Under the pieces are notes generated by a model that searched no databases, was not told the origin of the DNA, and saw only the letters and a program-made list of their open reading frames with translations. From Arthrobacter sp. (lineage in GTDB: Bacteria; Actinomycetota; Actinomycetes; Actinomycetales; Micrococcaceae), in the NCBI RefSeq assembly GCF_031179385.1, contig NZ_JAPSHV010000020.1, positions 1-32,737 of the forward strand: DNA of 32,737 bases, given 5' to 3'. Of the stretch, positions 24,684-32,611 are shown piece after piece. The stretch's first letter is position 1. Each line of letters begins with the position of its first letter. The position numbers and the translations under genes are program-made.

Positions 24684-26267
24684 CTAGCGGCGGCGGACTG
24701 CCCTCCCGGGCACAGCAGCAGTACGTGCACCGCGCTCGATTGTGGCTACGCCGTTGACGAACACGTGATGGACACCTTCCGGCGCGACTTTCGGACTGTC
24801 ATAAGTGGCCAGCGACGCTATGCGTTCCGGATCAAAAACCACAAGATCCGCCCAATTGCCTTCCGCGACAACACCACGGTCCGTCAGGCCCAGACGCCGT
24901 GCAGGACGGGACGTGGCGTGAAGCACGGCTTCCTCGAGGGTGAGGACTCCGAGCTCGCGAACGTAGTGCCCGAGAAACCGGGGAAAAGTGCCCCATCCCC
25001 TGGGATGGGGCTTCTCACCCACCAAGATTCCGTCACTGCCGACGGTATGGGCTTTGTGGCGCATGACGGATCGGACATTTTCCTCATTGCCCACCTGCAC
25101 CAGACACCCAGCACCGAATTTGTCAGCGAGAAGTAGATTTAGGAACGCATCTCCGGCAGGCACACCAGCTTCCGCTGCGAGTTCGTCAATCGTCTTCCCC
25201 ACTGCATAGGCGTTTCGTGGGTTCTGCGTGGATGCGATGACGATGGTTTCCCAATCCATGGGGACGCCATGATGTCCATCCGACCCCTCGACTTCGATCT
25301 CGTGCAGAATCCGAACCCTCGCAGCCGGATCATTCAGCAGCCCAGTCAGTGCATCAGTGCCGCCTTCATGGACCCAGCTCGGCAACAGGGCAGCCAGGTA
25401 CGTCGCGCCGGCCAGATAGGGGTAGGCGTCCAAGGTGATATCCAGACCGTCGGCCATCGCCCGATCTAGGGCGGAAAGGACCTCCGACGCGCGGCCCTTG
25501 TTTTGGGGAAAGTTGATGTGGCAATGCGCCAAGTGAAGCGGCACTTGGGCCCTGCGGGAAATCTCGATGCAGTCGACGTATCCCTCGACCACCTCAGCTC
25601 CGTAATTGCGGTGATGCGGGCAGTAGTACCCGCCAATCTGCCGCACTGCACCCAGTGCGTGAACGAGCTCCTCGTCTGATGCGTACATGCCGGGCGTATA
25701 GGTGAGACCGGTGGACATCCCCATGGCCCCATCCATCAGGCCCTCGGCGACCAACGCTCGAATCTGCTCCAGCTCGTCAACGGTCGCCGGACGGGCCTGG
25801 GTGCCCATGACGTTCATCCTGACAGTCCCGTGCGGAACCAGAACGGCGACATTCACGGCACAACCCTTATCAACCTCGGCAAGGTACTGTGCGATGCTGC
25901 GCCAGGCATAATCCAGGTCGGGTTTCCCATTCCATCCGGCTATCTGCTCCCGGGTCACCGCCATGACGTCATCACTTACCGGTGCGTACCCGAGCCCGTC
26001 CTGGCCCACAACTTCCAAAGTAATGCCCTGTGCCACCTTCGAGACATGCTCGGCATCTGAAAGGACAGCTAGGTCGGAATGCGCGTGCATATCGATGAAG
26101 CCCGGAGCCACGATCATTCCGGTGACATCCAGGTCTTCACCTTCGGCAGCGCTTCCCGGCTCCAGGATGCGCACGATTCTTCCGTCCTTAATCCAAACAT
26201 CCGCGCGATAACGCGGCCCACCCAGGCCATCGATCACTGAACCGCCACGCAGTATCAAACCGGCCAT
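24684..26267 (-). CDS. N-acyl-D-amino-acid deacylase-like amidohydrolase
   Basis: Metal-dependent amidohydrolase of 527 residues, D-aminoacylase family. Visible sites are HAHSD (H61, H63), PHHRNYG (about 218), LHLAHCH (245-250), and GSDGILVGEKPHPRGWGTFP with the catalytic Asp near 412. The family's usual GNCG motif, whose Cys bridges the zinc, reads GQDG here (D90), so metal binding or specificity may differ from true D-aminoacylases. The ATG at 26267 has only a weak ribosome site and overlaps a TGTTGCA word. It lies upstream of the importer operon and is divergent from the IclR regulator. D-glucosaminate is itself a D-amino acid at C2, so N-acyl-D-glucosaminate is an attractive substrate. 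Confidence 0.85.
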   Translation of the reverse strand: MAGLILRGGSVIDGLGGPRYRADVWIKDGRIVRILEPGSAAEGEDLDVTGMIVAPGFIDMHAHSDLAVLSDAEHVSKVAQGITLEVVGQDGLGYAPVSDDVMAVTREQIAGWNGKPDLDYAWRSIAQYLAEVDKGCAVNVAVLVPHGTVRMNVMGTQARPATVDELEQIRALVAEGLMDGAMGMSTGLTYTPGMYASDEELVHALGAVRQIGGYYCPHHRNYGAEVVEGYVDCIEISRRAQVPLHLAHCHINFPQNKGRASEVLSALDRAMADGLDITLDAYPYLAGATYLAALLPSWVHEGGTDALTGLLNDPAARVRILHEIEVEGSDGHHGVPMDWETIVIASTQNPRNAYAVGKTIDELAAEAGVPAGDAFLNLLLADKFGAGCLVQVGNEENVRSVMRHKAHTVGSDGILVGEKPHPRGWGTFPRFLGHYVRELGVLTLEEAVLHATSRPARRLGLTDRGVVAEGNWADLVVFDPERIASLATYDSPKVAPEGVHHVFVNGVATIERGARTAAVPGRAVRRR

Positions 26268-26321
26268 GTTGCATCACTTCGCATTCTCGTTAATGTTGCA
26301 TATGCTGCACATACGTGTGCA
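26267..26321. promoter_or_regulatory. TGTTGCA repeats and dyad in deacylase/IclR divergent promoter
   Basis: The 91-base gap between the divergent deacylase and IclR genes holds two direct copies of ATGTTGCAT (26266-26274 at the deacylase start and 26293-26301), the palindrome GCATATGC (26298-26305) and the dyad TGCACA-TACG-TGTGCA (26306-26321). Together they could support cooperative binding of the regulator and autoregulation. A TATATA and the AAGGGG ribosome site lie on the IclR side. Confidence 0.5.
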
Positions 26322-26358
26322 AAATTGTCAGAGCGCGATCAGTATATAAGGGGTCTAC

Positions 26359-27093
26359 ATGTCTCAGGCAGTCCAGAGGGCTATCGAAATTTTGGAGTTC
26401 CTGTCAGAAGGGCCCAGAAGTCTCAGCGAGACGGCGAGGCGTTTCGATGTCCATCGCTCTACGGTTCTTCGACAGCTCCAGACCTTCGAAGACGCCGGAT
26501 TTGTGCTGCGCAGGGCAAATGGCCACTACAGCATCGGCCCCAAGGTCATCTCCATTGCGCAACAGGCTCTGGACGGGCTCGACCTGCCCGCAGTCGCGCA
26601 TGATGAGCTTCGCAAACTGCAGGCTAAGACGGGGAACACCATCCACCTTGCGCAACTGGTGGAATCTACGGTCATGTACGTCGACAAAGTGGAAGGCCGG
26701 GACAGTGTGAGGATGTATTCGCGGATCGGCAAGACAGTCCTGCCGCACTGCACCGGCGTTGGTAAAGCCATTTTGAGCCAACTCCCCTCCACCCGCCGGG
26801 ACACCATCCTCGCCAATGCAGAATGGACAGGGTTCACGCCCCAGACGATCACCTCCCGCCCGGCACTCGATGAGCAACTTGACCTGATCCGCTCCAGAGG
26901 CTGGGGTGTCGATGACGGCGAGTTCGAGGACTTTGTGAACTGCATCGCGGTGCCGGTCACCAACTCAAGCAGGAGCATTGTGGGCGCAATCTCGCTCACT
27001 TCCATAAAGGTTGTGGCCACACTGGATGATCTGATGACCCATCTCAACGACCTTCAGAGCACCGCCTCCAACATCTCCCGTCAACTAGGTTGA
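26359..27093 (+). CDS. IclR-family transcriptional regulator
   Basis: Regulator of 244 residues: an N-terminal winged helix (QAVQRAIEILEFLSEGP, then LSETARRFDVHRSTVLRQLQ, residues about 3-60) and a C-terminal IclR effector domain with the typical RIGKTVLPHCTGVGKAIL and GWGVDDGEFEDFVNCIAVPV segments. AAGGGG stands five bases before the ATG. It heads the plus-strand operon with the PLP enzyme, RidA and oxidoreductase genes and is divergent from the deacylase. IclR-family members such as KdgR control KDG pathways, so a KDG-type intermediate is a plausible effector. Confidence 0.93.
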   Translation: MSQAVQRAIEILEFLSEGPRSLSETARRFDVHRSTVLRQLQTFEDAGFVLRRANGHYSIGPKVISIAQQALDGLDLPAVAHDELRKLQAKTGNTIHLAQLVESTVMYVDKVEGRDSVRMYSRIGKTVLPHCTGVGKAILSQLPSTRRDTILANAEWTGFTPQTITSRPALDEQLDLIRSRGWGVDDGEFEDFVNCIAVPVTNSSRSIVGAISLTSIKVVATLDDLMTHLNDLQSTASNISRQLG

Positions 27094-27110
27094 TTCCTTC
27101 GAAAGGCACC

Positions 27111-28238
27111 ATGGGCATCTATTCAGACCTCGGCGTACCACCTGTCATCAATGCCGCAACGACGTTCACCGCCCTCGGCGGGTCCCTTATGCCCGACGAA
27201 GTGCTGGACGCCATGCGTGATGCCGCCGGATCTTTCATCGATATGCACCAACTTCATCTCGCGGCCGGCAGACGCATTGCCGAACTGACAAGGAACGAAG
27301 CCGCCTATGTGACCTCAGGCTGTGCTGCTGCACTAGTGCTCGTCCTCTTGGGCATCCGCACCAAGGGCGACCCCAGCGTCCTGCGTGATTTTCCCGGCAG
27401 GGAGCATGCACCAAGCGAGGTGATCATGCATGCCGCGCACCGCATCCCCTACGATGCGGCCATAGCCCTGTCCGGAGTCACCGTGCGGCAGATCGGCAAT
27501 ATCCAACAAACGTTCGAATGGGAGCTGGAGGCGGCCATTACGAAAGAAACGGCAGCCGTGCTCTACGTCGCCGGTCCGCACCTGCCGCAGGTCGCGCTCC
27601 CGCTGCCCGAAGTGGTGCGCATAGCCAAATCCCGGGGAGTTCCGGTGATTGTCGACGCGGCCGCTCAACTTCCGCCGGTGGAGAATTTATGGCACTTCAC
27701 GAGAGATCTAGGTGCTGACATTGCGGTCTTTTCGGGTGGCAAGGCCCTACGGGGTCCTCAGGCGAGCGGACTCATGGTCGGCAACCCGGACATCATCGAG
27801 GCCGCCCGGCAGAACGGCGCTCCCTTTCAGCGCTGGGCGCGTGCAATGAAGGCAGGCAAGGAAGAGATAGCTGGCCTGGTGGCCGCCGTCGAGCGCTTCG
27901 TGAATCTTGATCACGCGGCGTTGCACGAAGAGTGGCAGGCCACCGTCGATGCGTGGGCGCTGGCGCTTGCCGACCTTCCCGGCGCGATCCTCCAACCGGA
28001 ATTGCTCAATGAGGCCGGTCAACCCGTCCCCCGCCTCTATGTCGGTATACCAGACAGCTCGCGGGCCTCGCGCGTACTAGCCGCTTTGGATGGTGCGGCG
28101 CCTCGGATAGCCGTACATCCAGATAAGCGCAACGGATCGGCATACGGCTTCTGGATCGGGCCGGACCTCCTTCAGGACGGCGAAGCCGCAATTGTGGAAG
28201 AGAAGGTACGGGAAGCCGTGCGTGGCAGCAGAGACTGA
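27111..28238 (+). CDS. SelA/DgaE-like PLP enzyme, probable amino-sugar-acid ammonia-lyase
   Basis: Fold-type I PLP-dependent enzyme of 375 residues. PLP contacts are visible: TSGCAAAL (68-75, phosphate cup), VDAAAQLPP (D182, pyridine nitrogen) and FSGGKALRGPQASG with the Schiff-base K211. The overall pattern (VINAATTFTALGGS at the start, FSGGKALRGPQ) places it with the SelA-like group that includes D-glucosaminate-6-phosphate ammonia-lyase DgaE, which makes KDG-6-phosphate. The neighbouring KDG kinase suggests that here the unphosphorylated amino acid is deaminated to KDG. ATG at 27111 has GAAAGG upstream; the TTG at 27090 that overlaps the IclR stop is less likely. Confidence 0.82.
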   Translation: MGIYSDLGVPPVINAATTFTALGGSLMPDEVLDAMRDAAGSFIDMHQLHLAAGRRIAELTRNEAAYVTSGCAAALVLVLLGIRTKGDPSVLRDFPGREHAPSEVIMHAAHRIPYDAAIALSGVTVRQIGNIQQTFEWELEAAITKETAAVLYVAGPHLPQVALPLPEVVRIAKSRGVPVIVDAAAQLPPVENLWHFTRDLGADIAVFSGGKALRGPQASGLMVGNPDIIEAARQNGAPFQRWARAMKAGKEEIAGLVAAVERFVNLDHAALHEEWQATVDAWALALADLPGAILQPELLNEAGQPVPRLYVGIPDSSRASRVLAALDGAAPRIAVHPDKRNGSAYGFWIGPDLLQDGEAAIVEEKVREAVRGSRD

Positions 28239-28291
28239 CCGAAGTATCCGAGCACTTATCCGCATCAATCAAACTCAACAGGAGAATCATC

Positions 28292-28672
28292 GTGAGCAAG
28301 AAGGCAATCACCATTTCTAACGCTCCGGCACCGGCTGGACCTTACAACCAGGGAATCGTTGCAAATGGTTTCCTCTATACGGCGGGCTTCGGTCCGCAGA
28401 ATCCGGCCACAGGCGAGGTGCCCGAAGGTGTTGCGGCGCAGACCCGTCAGGTCCTGCGAAACATCGAAGCAGTCCTCACCGAAGCCGGCGCCACCTTCGC
28501 CGACGTAGTCAAGGTCACCACGCACCTGCAGCACCTCAAACGGGACTTCGCAGAGTACAACGAGGCCTACATGGAGTTCTTCCCGACCCCATACCCCGTG
28601 CGAACGACCGTTGGGTCGGATCTCTACGACATTCTCGTAGAGATTGATGTCGTTGCCGCGCTTCCCTCCTGA
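28292..28672 (+). CDS. RidA-family enamine/imine deaminase
   Basis: Small trimeric-type protein of 126 residues of the RidA/YjgF family. The key arginine is present (R104 in YPVRTTVG, matching R105 of E. coli RidA), as is the glutamate in VEIDVVA (E118). RidA proteins hydrolyse the reactive enamine/imine released by PLP-dependent dehydratases and ammonia-lyases. Its place 53 bases after such an enzyme suggests a dedicated role in completing the deamination to the keto acid. The start is GTG, with AGGAGA seven bases upstream. Confidence 0.92.
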   Translation: MSKKAITISNAPAPAGPYNQGIVANGFLYTAGFGPQNPATGEVPEGVAAQTRQVLRNIEAVLTEAGATFADVVKVTTHLQHLKRDFAEYNEAYMEFFPTPYPVRTTVGSDLYDILVEIDVVAALPS

Positions 28673-28692
28673 TTAGGTCCGGGGCATTGACA

Positions 28693-29760
28693 GTGAGCGC
28701 GAAACCGGCGGCCCGCACCGAGCCCCTACGGATCGGGATTATCGGCGCCGGCACCATGGGCCGCAAACACGCCGGCATCCTCGGTCGAAACGGATCGGCG
28801 ACGCTCGTCGCTGTCGCCGATCCGGCAACAACTGCCCTTGCGGAGGAATACGGCGTCCCCTGTTTCGCCGAGCACCAGACGCTGCTTAGTTCGGAGAAAC
28901 TGGATGCGGTGATCATCGCCAATCCGAACGGGTCCCACGTTGCGACGGCGCTGGATTGCCTGAGCGCCGGTGTGCCTGCGCTTCTTGAGAAACCGATTGC
29001 AATCTCCTACTCGGAAGCTGCAAAGCTGGTCAAGGCTGCTGACTCCGCAACCACTCCAATTCTGATGGGACACCATCGGCGGCACCATCCGGCGGTTGAA
29101 GCTGCACACGGCCTCATCGCCAGAGGAGAGCTTGGTGACATCGTGGCTGTCAGCGGCACCTGGCTCACCAAGAAACCGGACTCCTATTTTGACCAGGCCT
29201 GGCGCAGGATGCCCGGTGCCGGCGTCATGCTCATCAACCTGGTTCATGATCTGGACCTCTTCCGTCATCTCTGCGGAGAGATCATCTCTGTGCAGGCAAA
29301 GACGAGTAGCGCCGCCCGCAAGCTAGCGGTGGAGGACACCGCTAGCGTCATTGTGGAATTCGAAAGCGGCGCATTGGGCTCATTCATCATCTCCGACTCC
29401 GCAGTCGCACCGTGGGGCTGGGATCAGGTGACCGAAGACGATCCGGCCTTCCCCTTCAATCCCTCGCTGTCCTGCTACCGGATAGCCGGCACGCGCGCCG
29501 CACTCGAATTCCCTCAATTGGCAAAGTACTACTACCAAGGGATTTCGGACTGGAACCACCCGCTGTGCATGAGTTACCAGGCCACGGGCATGGGAGATTC
29601 ATACTCTCGACAGCTTGAGCACTTCATCGAGGTGGTCCGCGGCAGTTCCCCTCCAGCCGTAAGCGTCATGGACGGGGCTCAGTCACTCGCGGTTGTGGAA
29701 GCGGTCAGAGAAGCGGCACTGACCGGCCGCACGGTTCAGGTTTCTGATATCACCGGCTAG
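28693..29760 (+). CDS. Gfo/Idh/MocA-family oxidoreductase
   Basis: NAD(P)-dependent dehydrogenase of 355 residues. GIIGAGTMG (15-23) is the Rossmann nucleotide site, LLEKPIA the catalytic EKP segment and GVMLINLVHDLDLF contains the family's active-site His. Members oxidise hydroxyl groups or the anomeric carbon of sugars, inositols and sugar acids. GTG at 28693 is favoured over TTG at 28687 because GGGG stands eight bases upstream. As the last gene of the IclR operon it might oxidise the free amino sugar to the aldonate or remove an epimer; which one cannot be decided. No terminator is evident after it. Confidence 0.88.
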   Translation: MSAKPAARTEPLRIGIIGAGTMGRKHAGILGRNGSATLVAVADPATTALAEEYGVPCFAEHQTLLSSEKLDAVIIANPNGSHVATALDCLSAGVPALLEKPIAISYSEAAKLVKAADSATTPILMGHHRRHHPAVEAAHGLIARGELGDIVAVSGTWLTKKPDSYFDQAWRRMPGAGVMLINLVHDLDLFRHLCGEIISVQAKTSSAARKLAVEDTASVIVEFESGALGSFIISDSAVAPWGWDQVTEDDPAFPFNPSLSCYRIAGTRAALEFPQLAKYYYQGISDWNHPLCMSYQATGMGDSYSRQLEHFIEVVRGSSPPAVSVMDGAQSLAVVEAVREAALTGRTVQVSDITG

Positions 29761-29861
29761 TGCCGATGGGATGACCTTTCGGAGCGTCCGGCACCCGGAA
29801 GCAGTCGGGTCACCACACGTGGCCCCGGCGACACCGTGGCGAGCCGCCAGCGCGAGGCAAC

Positions 29862-30125
29862 GGCTTCGGCTCCGGAGCGAGCAGCGACGTCTCATTCTGC
29901 CAGGGTCAGAGTACTCGGACGGATAGAAGGATGACGTCGATGGCAACCAGAAGCGTGTGTGCCCGGGTGTTTGCTCAAAAGGTGGGCAAGAATCCGGACC
30001 ACCGTCCAACCGCGGCGCCGGCCCCGAACAGTGCAATATAGCCAACGTCCTTGGAGCTGACGGCTTCCAGCGTGGGTTCATCCACGCACGCCGCCGGCAC
30101 GACGAACGACCCTGAGAGCCCCGGC
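29862..30125 (-). pseudogene. Decayed internal fragment of a second DUF368 gene
   Basis: This stretch aligns, base by base with small gaps, to about 15618-15885 of the intact DUF368 gene. Nearly identical words include GGAGCTGACGGCTTCCAG, GGCGCCGG, GCGAGCAGCG and CAAACGACCCGGACAGCCC (here CGAACGACCCTGAGAGCCC). Net loss of a few bases and the lack of both ends show it is a non-functional remnant of roughly 88 codons. Its orientation matches the intact gene. Whether it is a diverged paralogue or an old duplication cannot be told by eye. Confidence 0.72.
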
Positions 30126-30336
30126 CCAGGGCGGCATCCCGCTGAGCGACTCCCAGATCGGCCAACTCAAGGACATCTGCTCGAAGACCGAGGCGGCGTT
30201 CCTCCTCTAGCGGGTAGATGAACCACGTTCCCCAGGTGCTGACGATGAGATGGCGTGTCGCAGCGCAACACGCCGCGGAATGGCTCCGAATGCGGCAGAA
30301 CCCGGGGGATCCGGCCCGGCGACATAATGACGTACT
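30126..30336. other. Non-coding remnant region
   Basis: No intact gene is supportable from 29761 to 30336. After the DUF368 fragment a short plus-strand open piece ends at TAG 30208-30210 and would encode a C-terminus GGIPLSDSQIGQLKDIC followed by SKTEAAFLL; it has no start and I do not recognise it. Bases 30211-30336 and 29761-29861 show no recognisable coding, RNA or repeat feature. The region looks like a graveyard of fragments at the edge of the catabolic island. Confidence 0.5.
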
Positions 30337-30987
30337 TCAGCTTGGGCGAGTACTGATTCGCGAACGCAAGACCGGCACACCCGGGCCGTCCAGCGCGTCG
30401 AGGTAAGCTGACCGGCCAGCCATCGCCATGACGAGGGCCAGTGTGGACCCGGTGACCAGGCTTCCCGCCCCCTCAGTAAAGGGTCCGTCGTCGGATTTCA
30501 ACCTCAGGCCCCTGACAAGCGTTCGGCTGTTGACGGCGAAGTTCCGACTCGCGAAGAACGCTGCCACTGGGGTCAGCGCCTCAACGCGAGGTTCCCGGGT
30601 GAGCCCGAGCGGCTGGCGGATGTCCTGTGCGTGCACAACCACCTCGCCCAGGAACGCTGCGATGTCAGAAGTCGGTGCGATACGGCTGTCGATGACGGCG
30701 CGGAACCGGTTCAGCGTTTCAGTGGGAGTGTCTCCCAGCTGCTCCTCCAGCCGGCGCTGGTTGTGTAGGTGGGGACGGAAGCCGGCACCGATCATGCTGC
30801 GTATCCACTGCCACTGCCCAAGGCTTGCTGCTGCCGTCAGGTGAGCGACCACTTGTTCCACATCCCATTCCCCGCACAACGTGAAATGGCACCATTGCTC
30901 GCGCGTCAGGCCGGCCAGGTCCTCAGCCAGGGCAACCCGCTCCGCGAGCATCAGCTCCCACAGTGAGTCGATCGACCTCTCGGTCAT
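30337..30987 (-). CDS. Maleylpyruvate isomerase-family (mycothiol-dependent) protein
   Basis: Protein of 216 residues of the DinB-like maleylpyruvate-isomerase family found in mycothiol-producing actinobacteria. The three metal ligands expected from the Corynebacterium enzyme are visible: H49 in VEQVVAHL, and E115 with H119 in GEVVVHAQDIRQPLGL. Length is shorter than true MDMPI (about 240), and the C-terminal SCP-like domain is missing or reduced, so the reaction is uncertain. The ATG at 30987 is preferred over an ATC/GTG-containing ten-codon extension. It follows the MFS gene with a 51-base gap and may be co-transcribed with it. Confidence 0.78.
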   Translation of the reverse strand: MTERSIDSLWELMLAERVALAEDLAGLTREQWCHFTLCGEWDVEQVVAHLTAAASLGQWQWIRSMIGAGFRPHLHNQRRLEEQLGDTPTETLNRFRAVIDSRIAPTSDIAAFLGEVVVHAQDIRQPLGLTREPRVEALTPVAAFFASRNFAVNSRTLVRGLRLKSDDGPFTEGAGSLVTGSTLALVMAMAGRSAYLDALDGPGVPVLRSRISTRPS

Positions 30988-31038
30988 AGTGTCTCGTTCC
31001 TCCGTCCGTACGATCACCCCGATGCTGGGGATGAGGCC

Positions 31039-32307
31039 CTACTGCCTGACTGTTTTCTGCCAGCCGCTCAGAAGCAACACGGCGCAGGTGAACCATATGG
31101 CGCCGGCGGCGCCTAGAGGGGCGGCGATGAAGCCGGCAGCCAGGGGCATCACCACTTGCCCTGCCCTGTTCCCGGTCAGGCGCACTGCAAGGGCAGCACC
31201 TCTCCAAGCCGGCGGTACGGACATGGATACCAGCGTCATAGTAAGCGGTTGTCCCAGGCCGAGGCAGAACCCGCCGAGGACGAGCAACGAGGCTGCCAAC
31301 CAGAACTGATCTATGAACAACGGCGGAAAGATCAGCGCGAGTCCCGAGCCGTACAAGCTGATCAACAGCAGTGCGCGCGAAGACAATAGCGTGGAAAGCC
31401 ATGGGATCAAGACACGGGAAAGTATTGAAGCCATGGCTCTGATCGCCAGCATCAGACCCACTTCAGCTGGTGAGATACCTGCCCGTTCTCCGACCAGTGG
31501 CAGGAAGGCTGTCAGTATGTCGAGCATTGCGAGCAGCGCCAGAGATGCCAGCATGTGGGAGGGCACTCCCCGTACTTTCAAAACGCCGGTTAATGTGGCC
31601 GGAGTGACAGATCCGTCCGGATTGAGAAACTTCTGCTCCGTGGGAACTTCCTCCGGTGAACGTTCCTCGGCTGAGCCGCTCTTGCTGCCTGAATTGGTGT
31701 ACCTGCTGCCCAGGCGACGGCGGAGCAGCATGAGCGGCGCCGCTATTGCTGATAGTGCTGCGCCGACCCAGAGCGCAGCAGCGATGTTTTCTTCGCGGTC
31801 CGCCGCGTCGACACCGATCTCGGTCCCTAGCAAAGTACCGCCGATAAGAGGGCCAACAAGTTGTCCTGCAGAGTACGCGGCCGTGAACCATCCGAATCCT
31901 GTGTTCAGTCGCCCCGGGGGTGAATAGCGGGCAACAGCTGTTTGTCCCGCGATGGTGAAGACGAGGTGGCCCAGACCAAGCACTGCACTGGCCACGGCTA
32001 CCAGCGGTATGTTGGACGCCATCGCTAGCCCGGCACCCCCTAGGGCCAGTAGCCAGGCGCCGCTGGCAACGAGCCAGCGAAGGTCCGGAATCCGATCGCT
32101 GATGCGGCCGAACCACAACGCCGTAATGAGTGGGACCAGAGCGTACGCGGCTGTCACGAATCCGAGGATCGTCGGGTCTGCGCCCAGTGAGAGCAGTTTG
32201 TATGTAGTTACGGGCCGTATGACATTCAGTGCCGTCTGGGTGAAAAGTGCTCCTCCAACCAGTATCCAAAGCCACGTCCAGGACGTTCTGCGCGGGGCTG
32301 GTGTCAC
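31039..32307 (-). CDS. MFS transporter (drug/metabolite efflux type)
   Basis: Membrane carrier of 422 residues with twelve predicted spans and a hydrophilic central loop of about 45 residues (rich in Ser, Glu and Gly). The loop 2-3 motif is degenerate (GRISDRIPDLRW), and PLIGGTLLG-type glycine pairs resemble the antiporter motif of efflux pumps. The start is GTG, whose GTGA overlaps the stop of the upstream FCD fragment. The substrate is not predictable. Confidence 0.85.
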   Translation of the reverse strand: MTPAPRRTSWTWLWILVGGALFTQTALNVIRPVTTYKLLSLGADPTILGFVTAAYALVPLITALWFGRISDRIPDLRWLVASGAWLLALGGAGLAMASNIPLVAVASAVLGLGHLVFTIAGQTAVARYSPPGRLNTGFGWFTAAYSAGQLVGPLIGGTLLGTEIGVDAADREENIAAALWVGAALSAIAAPLMLLRRRLGSRYTNSGSKSGSAEERSPEEVPTEQKFLNPDGSVTPATLTGVLKVRGVPSHMLASLALLAMLDILTAFLPLVGERAGISPAEVGLMLAIRAMASILSRVLIPWLSTLLSSRALLLISLYGSGLALIFPPLFIDQFWLAASLLVLGGFCLGLGQPLTMTLVSMSVPPAWRGAALAVRLTGNRAGQVVMPLAAGFIAAPLGAAGAIWFTCAVLLLSGWQKTVRQ

Positions 32308-32591
32308 TTCGGGCCGGTCTGAGGCGCTATGGTTAGGGTTACGCTGCCAATCGCCCTCAGCGCTTCATCCCCTGCGCCCGTCACGTGGCAGAAGGCATGG
32401 TTACCGGCTGCCTCAGAATCGCTTCCAGCGATGAGCTCCACGAGGACTTCATGCTCGGCCAGGGTCGTAAGCCGTCGGTGTTCACTATTGTTGGGGAACA
32501 CGTGGTACCCCTCCATCTGACTTGTTACCTGTTCATTCAGCCGGGCTGCCCAGGAGTTGGCCGCGATTCGCGCCACTTCAGCGTGAAGCAT
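32304..32591 (-). pseudogene. C-terminal FCD fragment of a GntR/FadR-type regulator
   Basis: An open frame of 95 residues that resembles only the last half of an FCD effector domain: NSWAARLNEQVTSQMEGYHV followed by LAEHEVLVELIAGSDSEAA and AFCHV, where FCD proteins carry two of their three metal-binding histidines. The DNA-binding winged helix and the first FCD helices are absent. A GGAAGG site precedes the ATG by eight bases and the stop overlaps the MFS start (GTGA), so it may still be translated. It could be a truncated regulator or a short sensor-only protein; I favour truncation. Confidence 0.5.
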
Positions 32592-32611
32592 CTTGCCAGG
32601 CCTTCCTAATA

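Noticed and set aside
29683-30165. Minus-strand open frame over the end of the oxidoreductase and the DUF368 remnant
   Set aside because: No start context or family similarity; partly opposite a real gene and partly over degraded sequence.
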